This document shows positions 1-6,431 of a stretch of DNA of 9,226 nucleotides, piece after piece. The notes under the pieces were generated by a model. The model was given only the letters and a program-made list of their open reading frames with translations, was not told the DNA's origin and did not search any database. Each line of letters starts with the position of its first letter. Within the stretch, counting starts at the first letter, position 1. The position numbers and the translations under genes were made by a program. Source of the stretch: Candidatus Merdenecus merdavium (GTDB lineage: Bacteria; Bacillota; Clostridia; Lachnospirales; Lachnospiraceae); NCBI GenBank assembly GCA_018715425.1, contig DVLR01000245.1, forward strand, positions 1 to 9,226, written 5' to 3'.

Positions 1-78
1 CTAGCAGTGTTCATTGATTATATTAGAAATAGAAATAAATAAGATAATAGAAATGAAAAGGGAAAGGAAGGGTTTACC

Positions 79-954
79 ATGTTAGTTAATTTAAATGAGG
101 TTTTACGAGATGGTGTAGAAAAAGGATATGCAGTTGCTGCATTCAACGTGACTAATTTAGAAACATTAATGGCTATTATCCAAGCAGCGGAAGAGACAAA
201 AAAGGGAGTGATCCTAGGTTATGCAAAAGTACACAGTCCATTGATATCAATAGATATTATAGGACCAATGATGCTTGAATTTGCAAGAAATGCTTCTGTA
301 CCAGTCTGTGTTCACTTGGATCATGGTTCTTCTTTAGAAGGATGTGTACAGGCTATTAAACTTGGATTTACCTCTGTTATGATTGATGCATCTGGAGAGG
401 ATTATGAGAAGAACGTTAAAGAAACATCAGAAGTGGTACGATTGGCTCACGCTGTAGATGTAACTGTTGAAGCCGAATTAGGTCATATCTTTAATTCGGA
501 TATTGGTGTGAATGAAGGCGATACAAAAGCAGATGACTTTCATCACGTAGAAGATGCTTATACAGATCCAGATACAGCGAAGGACTTTGTGGAAAGAACT
601 GGTGTAGATGCATTAGCCATAGCGTTTGGAACTGCTCATGGAATCTATGAAACGAAACCAGTACTAGATTTGGAGCGTATTGTGAAAATACGTGAGAAGG
701 TAAGTGTTCCACTTGTTATGCATGGTGGATCTGGACTTTCCAAAGAAGAATTTCAGATAGCGGTCAAGAATGGAGTTAGAAAAATTAATTATTATACATA
801 TATGACATTAGCTGGAGGTAAAGCAGTGAAAGCAGCTATGGATCAAAAAAGAAAGGAAGAAAATGTATTCTTCCACGATATTCCACTGATAGCGATCCAA
901 GCTATGAAGGAAGATGCTAAGAATGCGATTTTGACATTTGGTTTGGAACAGTAG
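79..954 (+). CDS. Class II ketose-(bis)phosphate aldolase (fructose/tagatose-bisphosphate aldolase family)
   Basis: A 291-residue cytoplasmic TIM-barrel aldolase of the class II, zinc-dependent family, which splits a ketose phosphate into dihydroxyacetone phosphate and an aldehyde. Visible family marks are the HLDHG motif (Asp81, the likely catalytic acid, and His82, a likely zinc ligand), AELGH around Glu133, His187 in TAHGIYETKP, and His215 in HGGSG, the last two being the other expected zinc ligands. The C-terminal substrate motif is unusual: it reads KINYYTYM (235-242), whereas relatives such as FbaA, GatY and KbaY have I/V-N-x-x-T-[DE]. Tyr241 therefore replaces an acidic residue. The ATG has a purine-rich site (AAGGAAGG, about 63-70) eight bases upstream. 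It is the first gene of a three-gene operon with a sugar kinase and an isomerase, which suggests a sugar other than fructose 1,6-bisphosphate. Family assignment is firm; the substrate is unknown. Confidence 0.93.
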   Translation: MLVNLNEVLRDGVEKGYAVAAFNVTNLETLMAIIQAAEETKKGVILGYAKVHSPLISIDIIGPMMLEFARNASVPVCVHLDHGSSLEGCVQAIKLGFTSVMIDASGEDYEKNVKETSEVVRLAHAVDVTVEAELGHIFNSDIGVNEGDTKADDFHHVEDAYTDPDTAKDFVERTGVDALAIAFGTAHGIYETKPVLDLERIVKIREKVSVPLVMHGGSGLSKEEFQIAVKNGVRKINYYTYMTLAGGKAVKAAMDQKRKEENVFFHDIPLIAIQAMKEDAKNAILTFGLEQ

Positions 955-963
955 GAGGAGAGA

Positions 964-1968
964 ATGAAAGGGAAGGGTATTGTTATTGCAGGAAGCCTGA
1001 TTTGCGATAATTTTTACATGATCGATACTTATCCTGAGATTGGACGGTTGACCAATGTAAGGGGAGTACATCGAGGAGTAGGTGGAACAGGTAACATCAT
1101 TATTGATTTGGCGAAATTGGATTTCGATCTTGAGGTGAAGGTAAGTGGTGTGATTGGAACTGGAAGTAATGGCCGTTTTATTAAGCAGACACTGCAAAAG
1201 TATCCTAATATAGATTTGCAACATCTAGTGGAAGAAGGGGATACCTCTATGACAATTGTGATGGAGGCTCAGGATAATAAACAGAGAACCTTCTTTTATC
1301 AAGCAGCGGGAAGTGATGTATATGACGAGTCTTATATTGATTGGGATCATCTAGAGGCAGATATTTTTCATCTGGAATATTTGTTACTCCTTAAGAAAGT
1401 TGATGAAGAAGATCCTGTGTACGGTACTCATGGAGCTAAGATTCTCCATGATGCCAAAGCACGTGGGATGAAAACGTCCATAGATATTGTTTCGGAAGAA
1501 AGTGACAGGGCGAAAAAAATTGTTGGTGCTGCTCTTAAATACACCGATTATTGTACTGTAAATGAGATCGAAGCCCAAGAAATTACTGGAGTTGAATTGT
1601 TAAAAGATGGACAAATTATCGAAAAGAATGTGAAGAAAGCATTACTAAAGTTAAAAGAACTAGGTGTTTCCACTTGGGCGATTATTCATTCTCCATCTTG
1701 GGGTTATGGATTAGACTGTAAGAGTGGAGAGATCGTTCAAGTTCCAAGTCTTAAACTTCCAAAAGGCTATATTAAAAGTACAACAGGCGCAGGAGATGCA
1801 TTTTGCGCAGGAGTCTTGTATAGCGCATATGAAAACCAAACATTAACAGAGGCACTAAAATTAGGAGCGGCTTGCGCTGCTTGTTCCTTATCGGAAGTTG
1901 GTGGTTCAGCAGGTTTACGTTCTTATGAACTAGTGCAGAAGGAATATGATAAGTATAAAGTAGAATAG
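964..1968 (+). CDS. PfkB/ribokinase-family carbohydrate kinase
   Basis: A 334-residue cytoplasmic sugar kinase of the PfkB (ribokinase) family, transferring the ATP gamma-phosphate to a sugar hydroxyl. The N-terminal part has the family's glycine-rich signature (GGTGNIIIDLAKL, about residues 40-52), which lines the sugar site. The C-terminal signature STTGAGDAF has the anion hole Gly275-Ala-Gly277 and the catalytic base Asp278. The length is normal for the family. The ATG lies nine bases after the aldolase stop, and its Shine-Dalgarno site AGGAGG (953-958) overlaps that stop, so the genes are probably co-transcribed and translationally coupled. With an isomerase after it and an aldolase before it, the kinase most plausibly phosphorylates the ketose made by the isomerase. 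PfkB members cannot be assigned a substrate from motifs alone, so ketohexokinase, ketopentokinase or phosphofructokinase activity all remain possible. Confidence 0.92.
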   Translation: MKGKGIVIAGSLICDNFYMIDTYPEIGRLTNVRGVHRGVGGTGNIIIDLAKLDFDLEVKVSGVIGTGSNGRFIKQTLQKYPNIDLQHLVEEGDTSMTIVMEAQDNKQRTFFYQAAGSDVYDESYIDWDHLEADIFHLEYLLLLKKVDEEDPVYGTHGAKILHDAKARGMKTSIDIVSEESDRAKKIVGAALKYTDYCTVNEIEAQEITGVELLKDGQIIEKNVKKALLKLKELGVSTWAIIHSPSWGYGLDCKSGEIVQVPSLKLPKGYIKSTTGAGDAFCAGVLYSAYENQTLTEALKLGAACAACSLSEVGGSAGLRSYELVQKEYDKYKVE

Positions 1969-1978
1969 GGGGAATATT

Positions 1979-2683
1979 ATGAAACGTTCGGAGATTAACC
2001 AAGCAATTAGAGATATGGAAGGGTTAATAGACAAACACGGTTTTAAACTTCCGCCATTTTGTCATTGGACAGTAGAAGATTGGGCGGAGAAAGATCATGA
2101 ATATGATGAAATCAGAGATAATATGTTAGGATGGGATATTACAGATTTCGGAATGGGAGATTTTCATAAGTTAGGTTTTGCCTTGATTACTTTGAGAAAT
2201 GGCAATCAAAATAACCCGAAATATAAAAAAGTATATGCCGAAAAACTTCTTATGTTAAAGGAAGGGCAGAAGGCACCAATGCATTTTCATAGGAAGAAAT
2301 CAGAGGACATTATCAATCGTGGAGGTGGAACTTTAAAAATTCACGTTTATCAAGACGATGGTAAAGGTGCTTTGTCACAAGAAGATGTCTCGGTGAGTAC
2401 AGATGGGCGTACCTATTTTGTACCAGCAGGTACTGGGATTGTGTTAGAACCTGGAGAAAGCCTTACTCTGTGGCCACATCAGTATCATGATTTTGAAGTA
2501 GTAGAGGGAACTGGAGATGTTCTAATTGGAGAGGTTTCGATGTGCAACGACGATCATTTAGATAATTGTTTCTATGAAGAGTTAGGGAGATTTCCTAAGA
2601 TTGAAGAAGATGAACCAATATACCGTTTGTTATGTAACGAATATCCAAAGATGACAAGTACCTATGGATCAAATAATACATGA
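1979..2683 (+). CDS. D-lyxose ketol-isomerase family cupin (D-lyxose/D-mannose isomerase type)
   Basis: A 234-residue cytoplasmic cupin resembling D-lyxose isomerases, metal-dependent enzymes that interconvert D-lyxose and D-xylulose and often D-mannose and D-fructose. The metal site is visible as His102-Phe-His104 with Glu109 (MHFHRKKSED), followed by the second cupin motif WPHQYHDFEV, where His170 is the likely fourth ligand. The INRGGG stretch after the first motif and the conserved N-terminal helix (start MKRSEINQAI) also fit. Length matches the family, which is about 230 residues. The ATG is ten bases after the kinase stop, with an AGGGGGAA site at 1967-1974 overlapping that stop. As last gene of the operon it probably makes the ketose that the kinase phosphorylates. 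From memory, an enterohaemorrhagic E. coli member sits in a comparable operon with an aldolase and a kinase. The family call is solid; lyxose versus mannose or another aldose cannot be decided here. Confidence 0.88.
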   Translation: MKRSEINQAIRDMEGLIDKHGFKLPPFCHWTVEDWAEKDHEYDEIRDNMLGWDITDFGMGDFHKLGFALITLRNGNQNNPKYKKVYAEKLLMLKEGQKAPMHFHRKKSEDIINRGGGTLKIHVYQDDGKGALSQEDVSVSTDGRTYFVPAGTGIVLEPGESLTLWPHQYHDFEVVEGTGDVLIGEVSMCNDDHLDNCFYEELGRFPKIEEDEPIYRLLCNEYPKMTSTYGSNNT

Positions 2684-2739
2684 ACCTGTACTTTGATAGG
2701 AGAAGAATAGAAGATTTTTGATACCTATAAATGAGGAGT

Positions 2740-2765
2740 GCCCCAGTGCCCGAAGGCACTGAGGC
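2740..2765 (-). other. Stable UUCG-loop hairpin in the convergent gap
   Basis: Read on the minus strand this is an 11-pair stem closed by a C(UUCG)G tetraloop: GCCTCAGTGCC, loop TTCG, GGCACTGGGGC. Only one pair is a U-G wobble. On the plus strand the same position is a C-A mismatch and the loop is CGAA, so the structure is better as minus-strand RNA. That would be the 3' tail of the S1-protein transcript, or an unrecognised RNA. No U-tract follows the stem on either strand (the minus strand continues ACTCCTCATTT), so it is not a classical terminator by itself. It may protect an mRNA 3' end. Its role is unknown. Confidence 0.6.
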
Positions 2766-2785
2766 TATTATGAAAAAATTTATCA

Positions 2786-2809
2786 AGGTACGTAAGTAAT
2801 TACGTATCT
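2786..2809. repeat. Inverted repeat / hairpin, ten-pair stem with four-base loop
   Basis: The arms AGGTACGTAA and TTACGTATCT flank a GTAA loop and pair along ten positions with one G-U wobble. On the minus strand the stem is followed, after seven bases, by a run of six T (complement of A2773-2778). It could therefore act as a weak intrinsic terminator for the S1-domain gene, whose stop lies about 130 bases upstream on that strand. The long spacer before the T-run makes this tentative. On the plus strand it lies just upstream of a better terminator. Confidence 0.45.
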
Positions 2810-2841
2810 AGTCTGGATAATAATATCCAACTTTTTTCTTT
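2810..2841 (+). terminator. Rho-independent terminator of the aldolase-kinase-isomerase operon
   Basis: The stem TGGATA / TATCCA (2814-2819 with 2824-2829) has an ATAA loop. It extends through AGT / ACT with one bulged C and is followed by CTTTTTTCTTT. The position, about 130 bases after the isomerase stop and before the convergent S1 gene, is right for the end of the upstream operon. The stem is AT-rich and of moderate strength. Confidence 0.65.
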
Positions 2842-2939
2842 GACTTGAGATTATTATATCTATTAATTATGTATAAAATATGAACACACTTTTAACATAT
2901 TGTGAAAGTTGAACATAAATTATTTTAAAAAGAAAGATA

Positions 2940-3902
2940 TTAGTTTATTTTGCCCAATTTCTCTAGCAGTGATCCTAAATTAGTTGAAAGTTCCTCTGTT
3001 TCAGGGATATCCACCACTTCTTCTTGAATTTCTTTAGCAGAAACATCGTCTAATGCTTTCATGCTTAAGCTGATTTTACCATCTTTAATGGCAATGATTT
3101 TTACTTTTACAGTATCCCCAACATTTAACACAGAAGCGGGAGTTTTGATACGTTTTTCACTAATCTGAGAAATATGGACAAGTCCAGATAAGTCATCCCC
3201 AAATCTAACAAATGCTCCATAAGGTTGTAATGATTCTACAACACCATCAGTAACATAACCAATTTCTACATTGGAGATCTTAGCTTTTCTTTCTTCTTCA
3301 AGCTGTTCTCTTAAGATTTCTTTTGCTGAAAGTACTAATTTGTTGTTGGTTTCATCTGCTGTAATCACCCGTAGCTGGATGTCCTTATGTAGCCATTCTT
3401 CTAGATGCTCAACATAAGATAAAGACAGTTTTGAGGCTGGTACAAAACCTCGAATCCCTTCAATGTAAACAATAACGCCAGCATTTACAACCCCTTGAAT
3501 CTTGGTAGAGATCGTGGTACCTTCTGCTAGATACTCTCTTATCTTTTCCCATGCTAAAATATCATTAGCTTCTTTACGGGAAAGGAGAATATGTCCTTGT
3601 CCGTCGTCAGAACGTAATACAGTGGCAGTAATCACATCTCCTATTTGAACATTTTCTTTTAAGGAAAAACTAGGATCACTACTATAATCCTCTAATTTAA
3701 TAATACCTTCAGTGTAGTAGCGAAGATCAATGGTTACCTCGCCATCGCTTACACCTATCACAGTACCTGTTAACATATCGCCTTCTTTTACTTTTTTAAA
3801 TGAAGCTTCAAGTTCTTCTTTATAGTCGTCCATCGTTTCTACTGTTTCTTCATTTGTTGTTACGTGTTCTTGATCTATAACATCTTTTAAGTCTTTTTCC
3901 AT
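2940..3902 (-). CDS. S1 RNA-binding domain protein with three S1 repeats (RpsA-like)
   Basis: A 320-residue cytoplasmic protein with three tandem S1 (OB-fold) RNA-binding domains at roughly residues 39-111, 126-195 and 213-283. An acidic N-terminal tail precedes them and an acidic C-terminal tail rich in Glu and Leu follows. The third repeat is the most typical, with GYVTDGVVESLQPYGAFVRF and LSGLVHISQIS. It resembles the truncated ribosomal protein S1 homologues of Firmicutes, which have fewer repeats than the six of E. coli S1. A role in translation or mRNA binding is likely but not shown. Start choice: the frame opens with TTG at 3914, but that codon touches the AAAGGA site with no spacing. 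The ATG at 3902, twelve bases from the site, is preferred although the spacing is long. The gene is transcribed alone, divergent from the pyrophosphatase and convergent with the isomerase. Confidence 0.88.
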   Translation of the reverse strand: MEKDLKDVIDQEHVTTNEETVETMDDYKEELEASFKKVKEGDMLTGTVIGVSDGEVTIDLRYYTEGIIKLEDYSSDPSFSLKENVQIGDVITATVLRSDDGQGHILLSRKEANDILAWEKIREYLAEGTTISTKIQGVVNAGVIVYIEGIRGFVPASKLSLSYVEHLEEWLHKDIQLRVITADETNNKLVLSAKEILREQLEEERKAKISNVEIGYVTDGVVESLQPYGAFVRFGDDLSGLVHISQISEKRIKTPASVLNVGDTVKVKIIAIKDGKISLSMKALDDVSAKEIQEEVVDIPETEELSTNLGSLLEKLGKIN

Positions 3903-3941
3903 GAATGTTGTCAATCCTTTCTATATCTTTTACTGTATGTT

Positions 3942-3950
3942 ATTATATCA
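3942..3950 (-). promoter_or_regulatory. Extended -10 promoter of the S1-domain gene
   Basis: On the minus strand the sequence is TGATATAAT, a perfect TATAAT with the TGn extension. It lies about 40 bases before the chosen ATG, and no convincing -35 box is seen at the usual distance. An extended -10 element can compensate for a missing -35. Transcription would start near 3935. Confidence 0.55.
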
Positions 3951-4041
3951 TAGATAGACACAAGGATGGAAGAGGAAAAGACCTTTTGCCCCTTGATAAA
4001 GGTTAAAAAGAAATATAAATCCGTAAGGGTATAAGAAAACA

Positions 4042-4071
4042 TTGATTATATTCAATTAGTTGTGTTAATAT
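4042..4071 (+). promoter_or_regulatory. Sigma-A-type promoter of the pyrophosphatase gene
   Basis: A TTGATT -35 box (4042-4047) is separated by 18 bases from TAATAT (4066-4071), which carries a TG extension at 4063-4064. This leaves an untranslated leader of roughly 55 bases before the ATG at 4135. It is the only good plus-strand promoter seen in the divergent gap. Confidence 0.5.
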
Positions 4072-4134
4072 GGAAAGAAACTAAGAGAAATCATTGTAAA
4101 AAGAATAGAAGAAATATCGAGGTAAAAAAAAGAA

Positions 4135-5790
4135 ATGAAAGACAGAAATAAGGCAGTGTATATTATCGGACATAAAAATCCAGACACAGATTCGATCTGT
4201 TCTGCTATTGCATATGCAGACATTAAAAATAAAGTTACAAATTCAAATCTTTATCATGCAAGAAGAGCAGGACAAATCAACGAGGAGACTCAATACGTAT
4301 TGAGAAAATTCAACAGACCAGCACCAAGTTATTTATCAGATGTGGGCACTCAGGTGGAAGATATTGAAGTTAGAAAGACAAGAGGAGTAGAAGGTAGTAT
4401 TTCTCTTAAAAAAGCATGGTCTTTAATGAAAAACGATGGAGTAGTTATTTTACCCATACTGAAGGGAAACAAGCTAGAAGGTTTGATCACCATTGGAGAT
4501 ATTGCAAGATCTTATATGGACATTTACGACAGTAAGATCTTATCAGCGGCCAGGACTCAGTATAAGAATATCTTAGAAACCATAGATGGTACTATGGTTG
4601 TAGGAAATGAACATGCTTACTTCGTAAAAGGTAAAGTTTTAATTGCTGCTGCTAATCCAGATTTAATGGAAGATTATATAGAAGAAGATGATCTGGTTAT
4701 TTTAGGAAATCGATATGAGTCTCAGCTATGTGCTATTGAAATGCAAGCAAGTTGTATTATTGTATGTGAAGGCGCACCTGTATCCAAAACCATTAAGAGA
4801 ATGGCGGAAGAAAGAGAGTGTACTATTATTAGTACACCTCATGATACGTATACAGTGGCTAGATTGGTTAACCAAAGTATGCCATTGAAATATTTTATGA
4901 CAAGAGATAATCTTGTAACCTTTAAAACCGATGATTTCCTAGAAAATGTGAAACATGTTATGCAAAAAAATAGGCACCGTGATTTCCCTGTGATCGATAA
5001 AGGGGGATGCTATATTGGAACAATATCAAGACGTAACTTATTAGATCCTCATAAAAAACAATTAATACTAGTAGATCATAATGAAATAACTCAAGCAGTG
5101 GATAATATTGAAAGCGCCACAATCTTAGAAATCATCGATCATCATAGAATAGGAAGTTTGGAAACATCTTCACCAGTATATTTTAGAAATCAGCCAGTGG
5201 GATGCACATCTACAATTATGTATCAAATTTACAAAGAAAATAATTTAGAAATACCAAAAGATATAGCGGGATTATTATGTGCGGCGATTATTTCGGATAC
5301 TTTAATGTTCCGTTCGCCAACCTGCACTCAAGTTGATCGAGAGGCAGCGGATGAACTTTCACAAATAGCGGAGATTGATATTAAGGAATTTGCAAATGAA
5401 ATGTTTAGAGCTGGAAGTAACCTTAAATCTAAATCTCCTGAAGAGATCTTTTATCAAGATTTTAAGAAGTTTAATGTCAGCGAAGTCAGCTTTGGTGTTG
5501 GACAAATCAATTCTATGGATAAAAATGAGCTTAGGCAGATTAAGGACAAGCTTCTTCCATATATGGAAAAGGCCTATAAGGAGCATGGAGTATCTATGCT
5601 GTTCTTTATGCTTACGAGTATTCTAGATGAATCAACCGAGCTTATTTGCTATGGTCGTAATGCTAATGGAATTGTAGAAGAGGCCTTCGATGTAAAAGCA
5701 GAAACAAGTGGGAACTCTTACACTTTAGATGGTGTGGTTTCCCGTAAGAAACAATTGATTCCAGCTTTTGTTGCAGTGATGCAGCAATAA
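4135..5790 (+). CDS. Manganese-dependent inorganic pyrophosphatase, family II, with CBS and DRTGG regulatory domains
   Basis: A 551-residue cytoplasmic enzyme hydrolysing pyrophosphate to two phosphates. The DHH catalytic half begins with GHKNPDTDS (His13, Asp17, Asp19), continues with VDHNE (Asp314), IIDHHR (His336) and SDTLMFRSP (Asp388), and ends in a DHHA2 domain with the SRKKQ phosphate-binding motif (536-540). These match the metal ligands His9, Asp13, Asp15, Asp75, His97 and Asp149 of Bacillus PpaC. Between the first motif and VDHNE lies a large insert: CBS domain (about 88-130), DRTGG domain (about 140-250) and second CBS domain (about 253-305). This is the layout of clostridial CBS-pyrophosphatases, whose activity is controlled by adenine nucleotides and diadenosine polyphosphates; that control is known for the family and inferred here. 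The ATG follows GAGG (4119-4122) at a rather long 12-base spacing. The next gene begins 29 bases later. Confidence 0.95.
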   Translation: MKDRNKAVYIIGHKNPDTDSICSAIAYADIKNKVTNSNLYHARRAGQINEETQYVLRKFNRPAPSYLSDVGTQVEDIEVRKTRGVEGSISLKKAWSLMKNDGVVILPILKGNKLEGLITIGDIARSYMDIYDSKILSAARTQYKNILETIDGTMVVGNEHAYFVKGKVLIAAANPDLMEDYIEEDDLVILGNRYESQLCAIEMQASCIIVCEGAPVSKTIKRMAEERECTIISTPHDTYTVARLVNQSMPLKYFMTRDNLVTFKTDDFLENVKHVMQKNRHRDFPVIDKGGCYIGTISRRNLLDPHKKQLILVDHNEITQAVDNIESATILEIIDHHRIGSLETSSPVYFRNQPVGCTSTIMYQIYKENNLEIPKDIAGLLCAAIISDTLMFRSPTCTQVDREAADELSQIAEIDIKEFANEMFRAGSNLKSKSPEEIFYQDFKKFNVSEVSFGVGQINSMDKNELRQIKDKLLPYMEKAYKEHGVSMLFFMLTSILDESTELICYGRNANGIVEEAFDVKAETSGNSYTLDGVVSRKKQLIPAFVAVMQQ

Positions 5791-5800
5791 ATAAAAGAAA

Positions 5801-5819
5801 GGTATGAAGGTAAGATACC
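5801..5819 (+). promoter_or_regulatory. Small hairpin with the Shine-Dalgarno site in its loop
   Basis: GGTAT (5801-5805) can pair with ATACC (5815-5819) directly before the ATG of the flavin-reductase-like gene. This leaves the ribosome binding site GAAGG (5806-5810) in the nine-base loop. The five-pair stem is weak. It may present the site or have no effect. Confidence 0.3.
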
Positions 5820-6428
5820 ATGGGTAAACAAATATGGAAACCAGGCAATATGGTATATCCTCTACCAGTTGTCATGGTCAGTATGAGAGATAAAGAAGGC
5901 AATGATAATATCATCACTGTAGCATGGACAGGAACCGTATGCACGAATCCACCAATGGTATACATCAGTGTACGACCAGAACGTTATTCTTATCATATGA
6001 TCCAAGAAAGTGGCGGTTTTATTATTAATTTAACTACGGAACATCTAGCTTATGCAACAGATTACTGTGGTGTGCGTTCAGGTAGGGATGTAGATAAATT
6101 TAAAGAAATGAAGCTAAGTAAAGTCCAGGCCTCTTTTATCGATGCTCCTCTTATAGGAGAAAGTCCCGTGAATATTGAATGCAAAGTAAGAACCATAGAA
6201 AAGCTTGGATCTCATCATATGTTTCTTGCGGATGTAGTTTCTGTACATGCGGATGAAGCTTATATGAATGAAACTGGAAGGTTTCAGTTAGAGAAAGCGG
6301 ATCCTATTGTGTATTCTCACGGAACTTATTATAGTTTAGATAAAAAAATCGGTACTTTTGGATACAGTGTTAAAAAGAAACCAAAGAAAAAAGGAAAGAA
6401 TACGAATAAAAATCGGAAATCTCTTTGA
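5820..6428 (+). CDS. Flavin reductase-like, FMN-binding split-barrel protein
   Basis: A 202-residue cytoplasmic protein of the flavin-reductase-like family (FMN-binding split beta-barrel), whose members reduce flavins with NAD(P)H or carry FMN as flavoredoxins. Family features are the N-terminal strand pattern (PLPVVMVSMRD), TVAWTGTVCTNPPMVYISVRP (about residues 36-56), SGGFIINLTT, the YCGVRSGRDVDKF stretch (about 81-93), and ECKVRTIEKLGSHHMFLADVVSV (about 120-142). The last 20 or so residues are very basic (KKKPKKKGKNTNKNRKS), an addition that may bind nucleic acid or another acidic partner, or be disordered. The ATG has GAAGG nine bases upstream and lies 29 bases after the pyrophosphatase stop, with no terminator between, so the two are likely co-transcribed. 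A functional link between them is not evident. The 3' end is three bases from the convergent polymerase gene. Confidence 0.85.
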   Translation: MGKQIWKPGNMVYPLPVVMVSMRDKEGNDNIITVAWTGTVCTNPPMVYISVRPERYSYHMIQESGGFIINLTTEHLAYATDYCGVRSGRDVDKFKEMKLSKVQASFIDAPLIGESPVNIECKVRTIEKLGSHHMFLADVVSVHADEAYMNETGRFQLEKADPIVYSHGTYYSLDKKIGTFGYSVKKKPKKKGKNTNKNRKSL

Positions 6429-6431
6429 GGA

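Noticed and set aside
14..48. TTGATT followed by AT-rich boxes upstream of the aldolase, as a possible operon promoter
   Set aside because: The best -10 at proper spacing matches only about half of the consensus. The operon may begin upstream of the window, so no promoter is called.
808..1224. A minus-strand open frame of 138 codons across the aldolase-kinase junction
   Set aside because: It is antisense to two well-supported genes, has no family features and lacks a ribosome binding site; a chance frame.
2595..2786. A minus-strand open frame of 63 codons after the isomerase gene
   Set aside because: It overlaps the isomerase 3' end and the hairpin region, has no recognisable domain and its hydrophobic composition is that of antisense AT-rich DNA.
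2840..2869. A TTGACT box with an AT-rich -10-like stretch on the plus strand
   Set aside because: It points into the 3' end of the convergent S1 gene and no plus-strand gene follows. The -10 is poor at any allowed spacing.
2888..2909. Imperfect hairpin ACTTT / AAAGT just downstream of the S1 gene stop
   Set aside because: The stem is weak and interrupted, and the minus strand continues GTGTGTTC without a T-run, so I do not call it a terminator.
3981..4003. Inverted repeat ACCTTT / AAAGGT in the divergent gap
   Set aside because: Only six pairs with an 11-base loop, upstream of both promoters. It could be an operator, but nothing else supports that.
5375..5626. A plus-strand open frame of 83 codons inside the pyrophosphatase gene
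   Set aside because: It lies wholly within the strongly supported pyrophosphatase in another frame and shows no domain.
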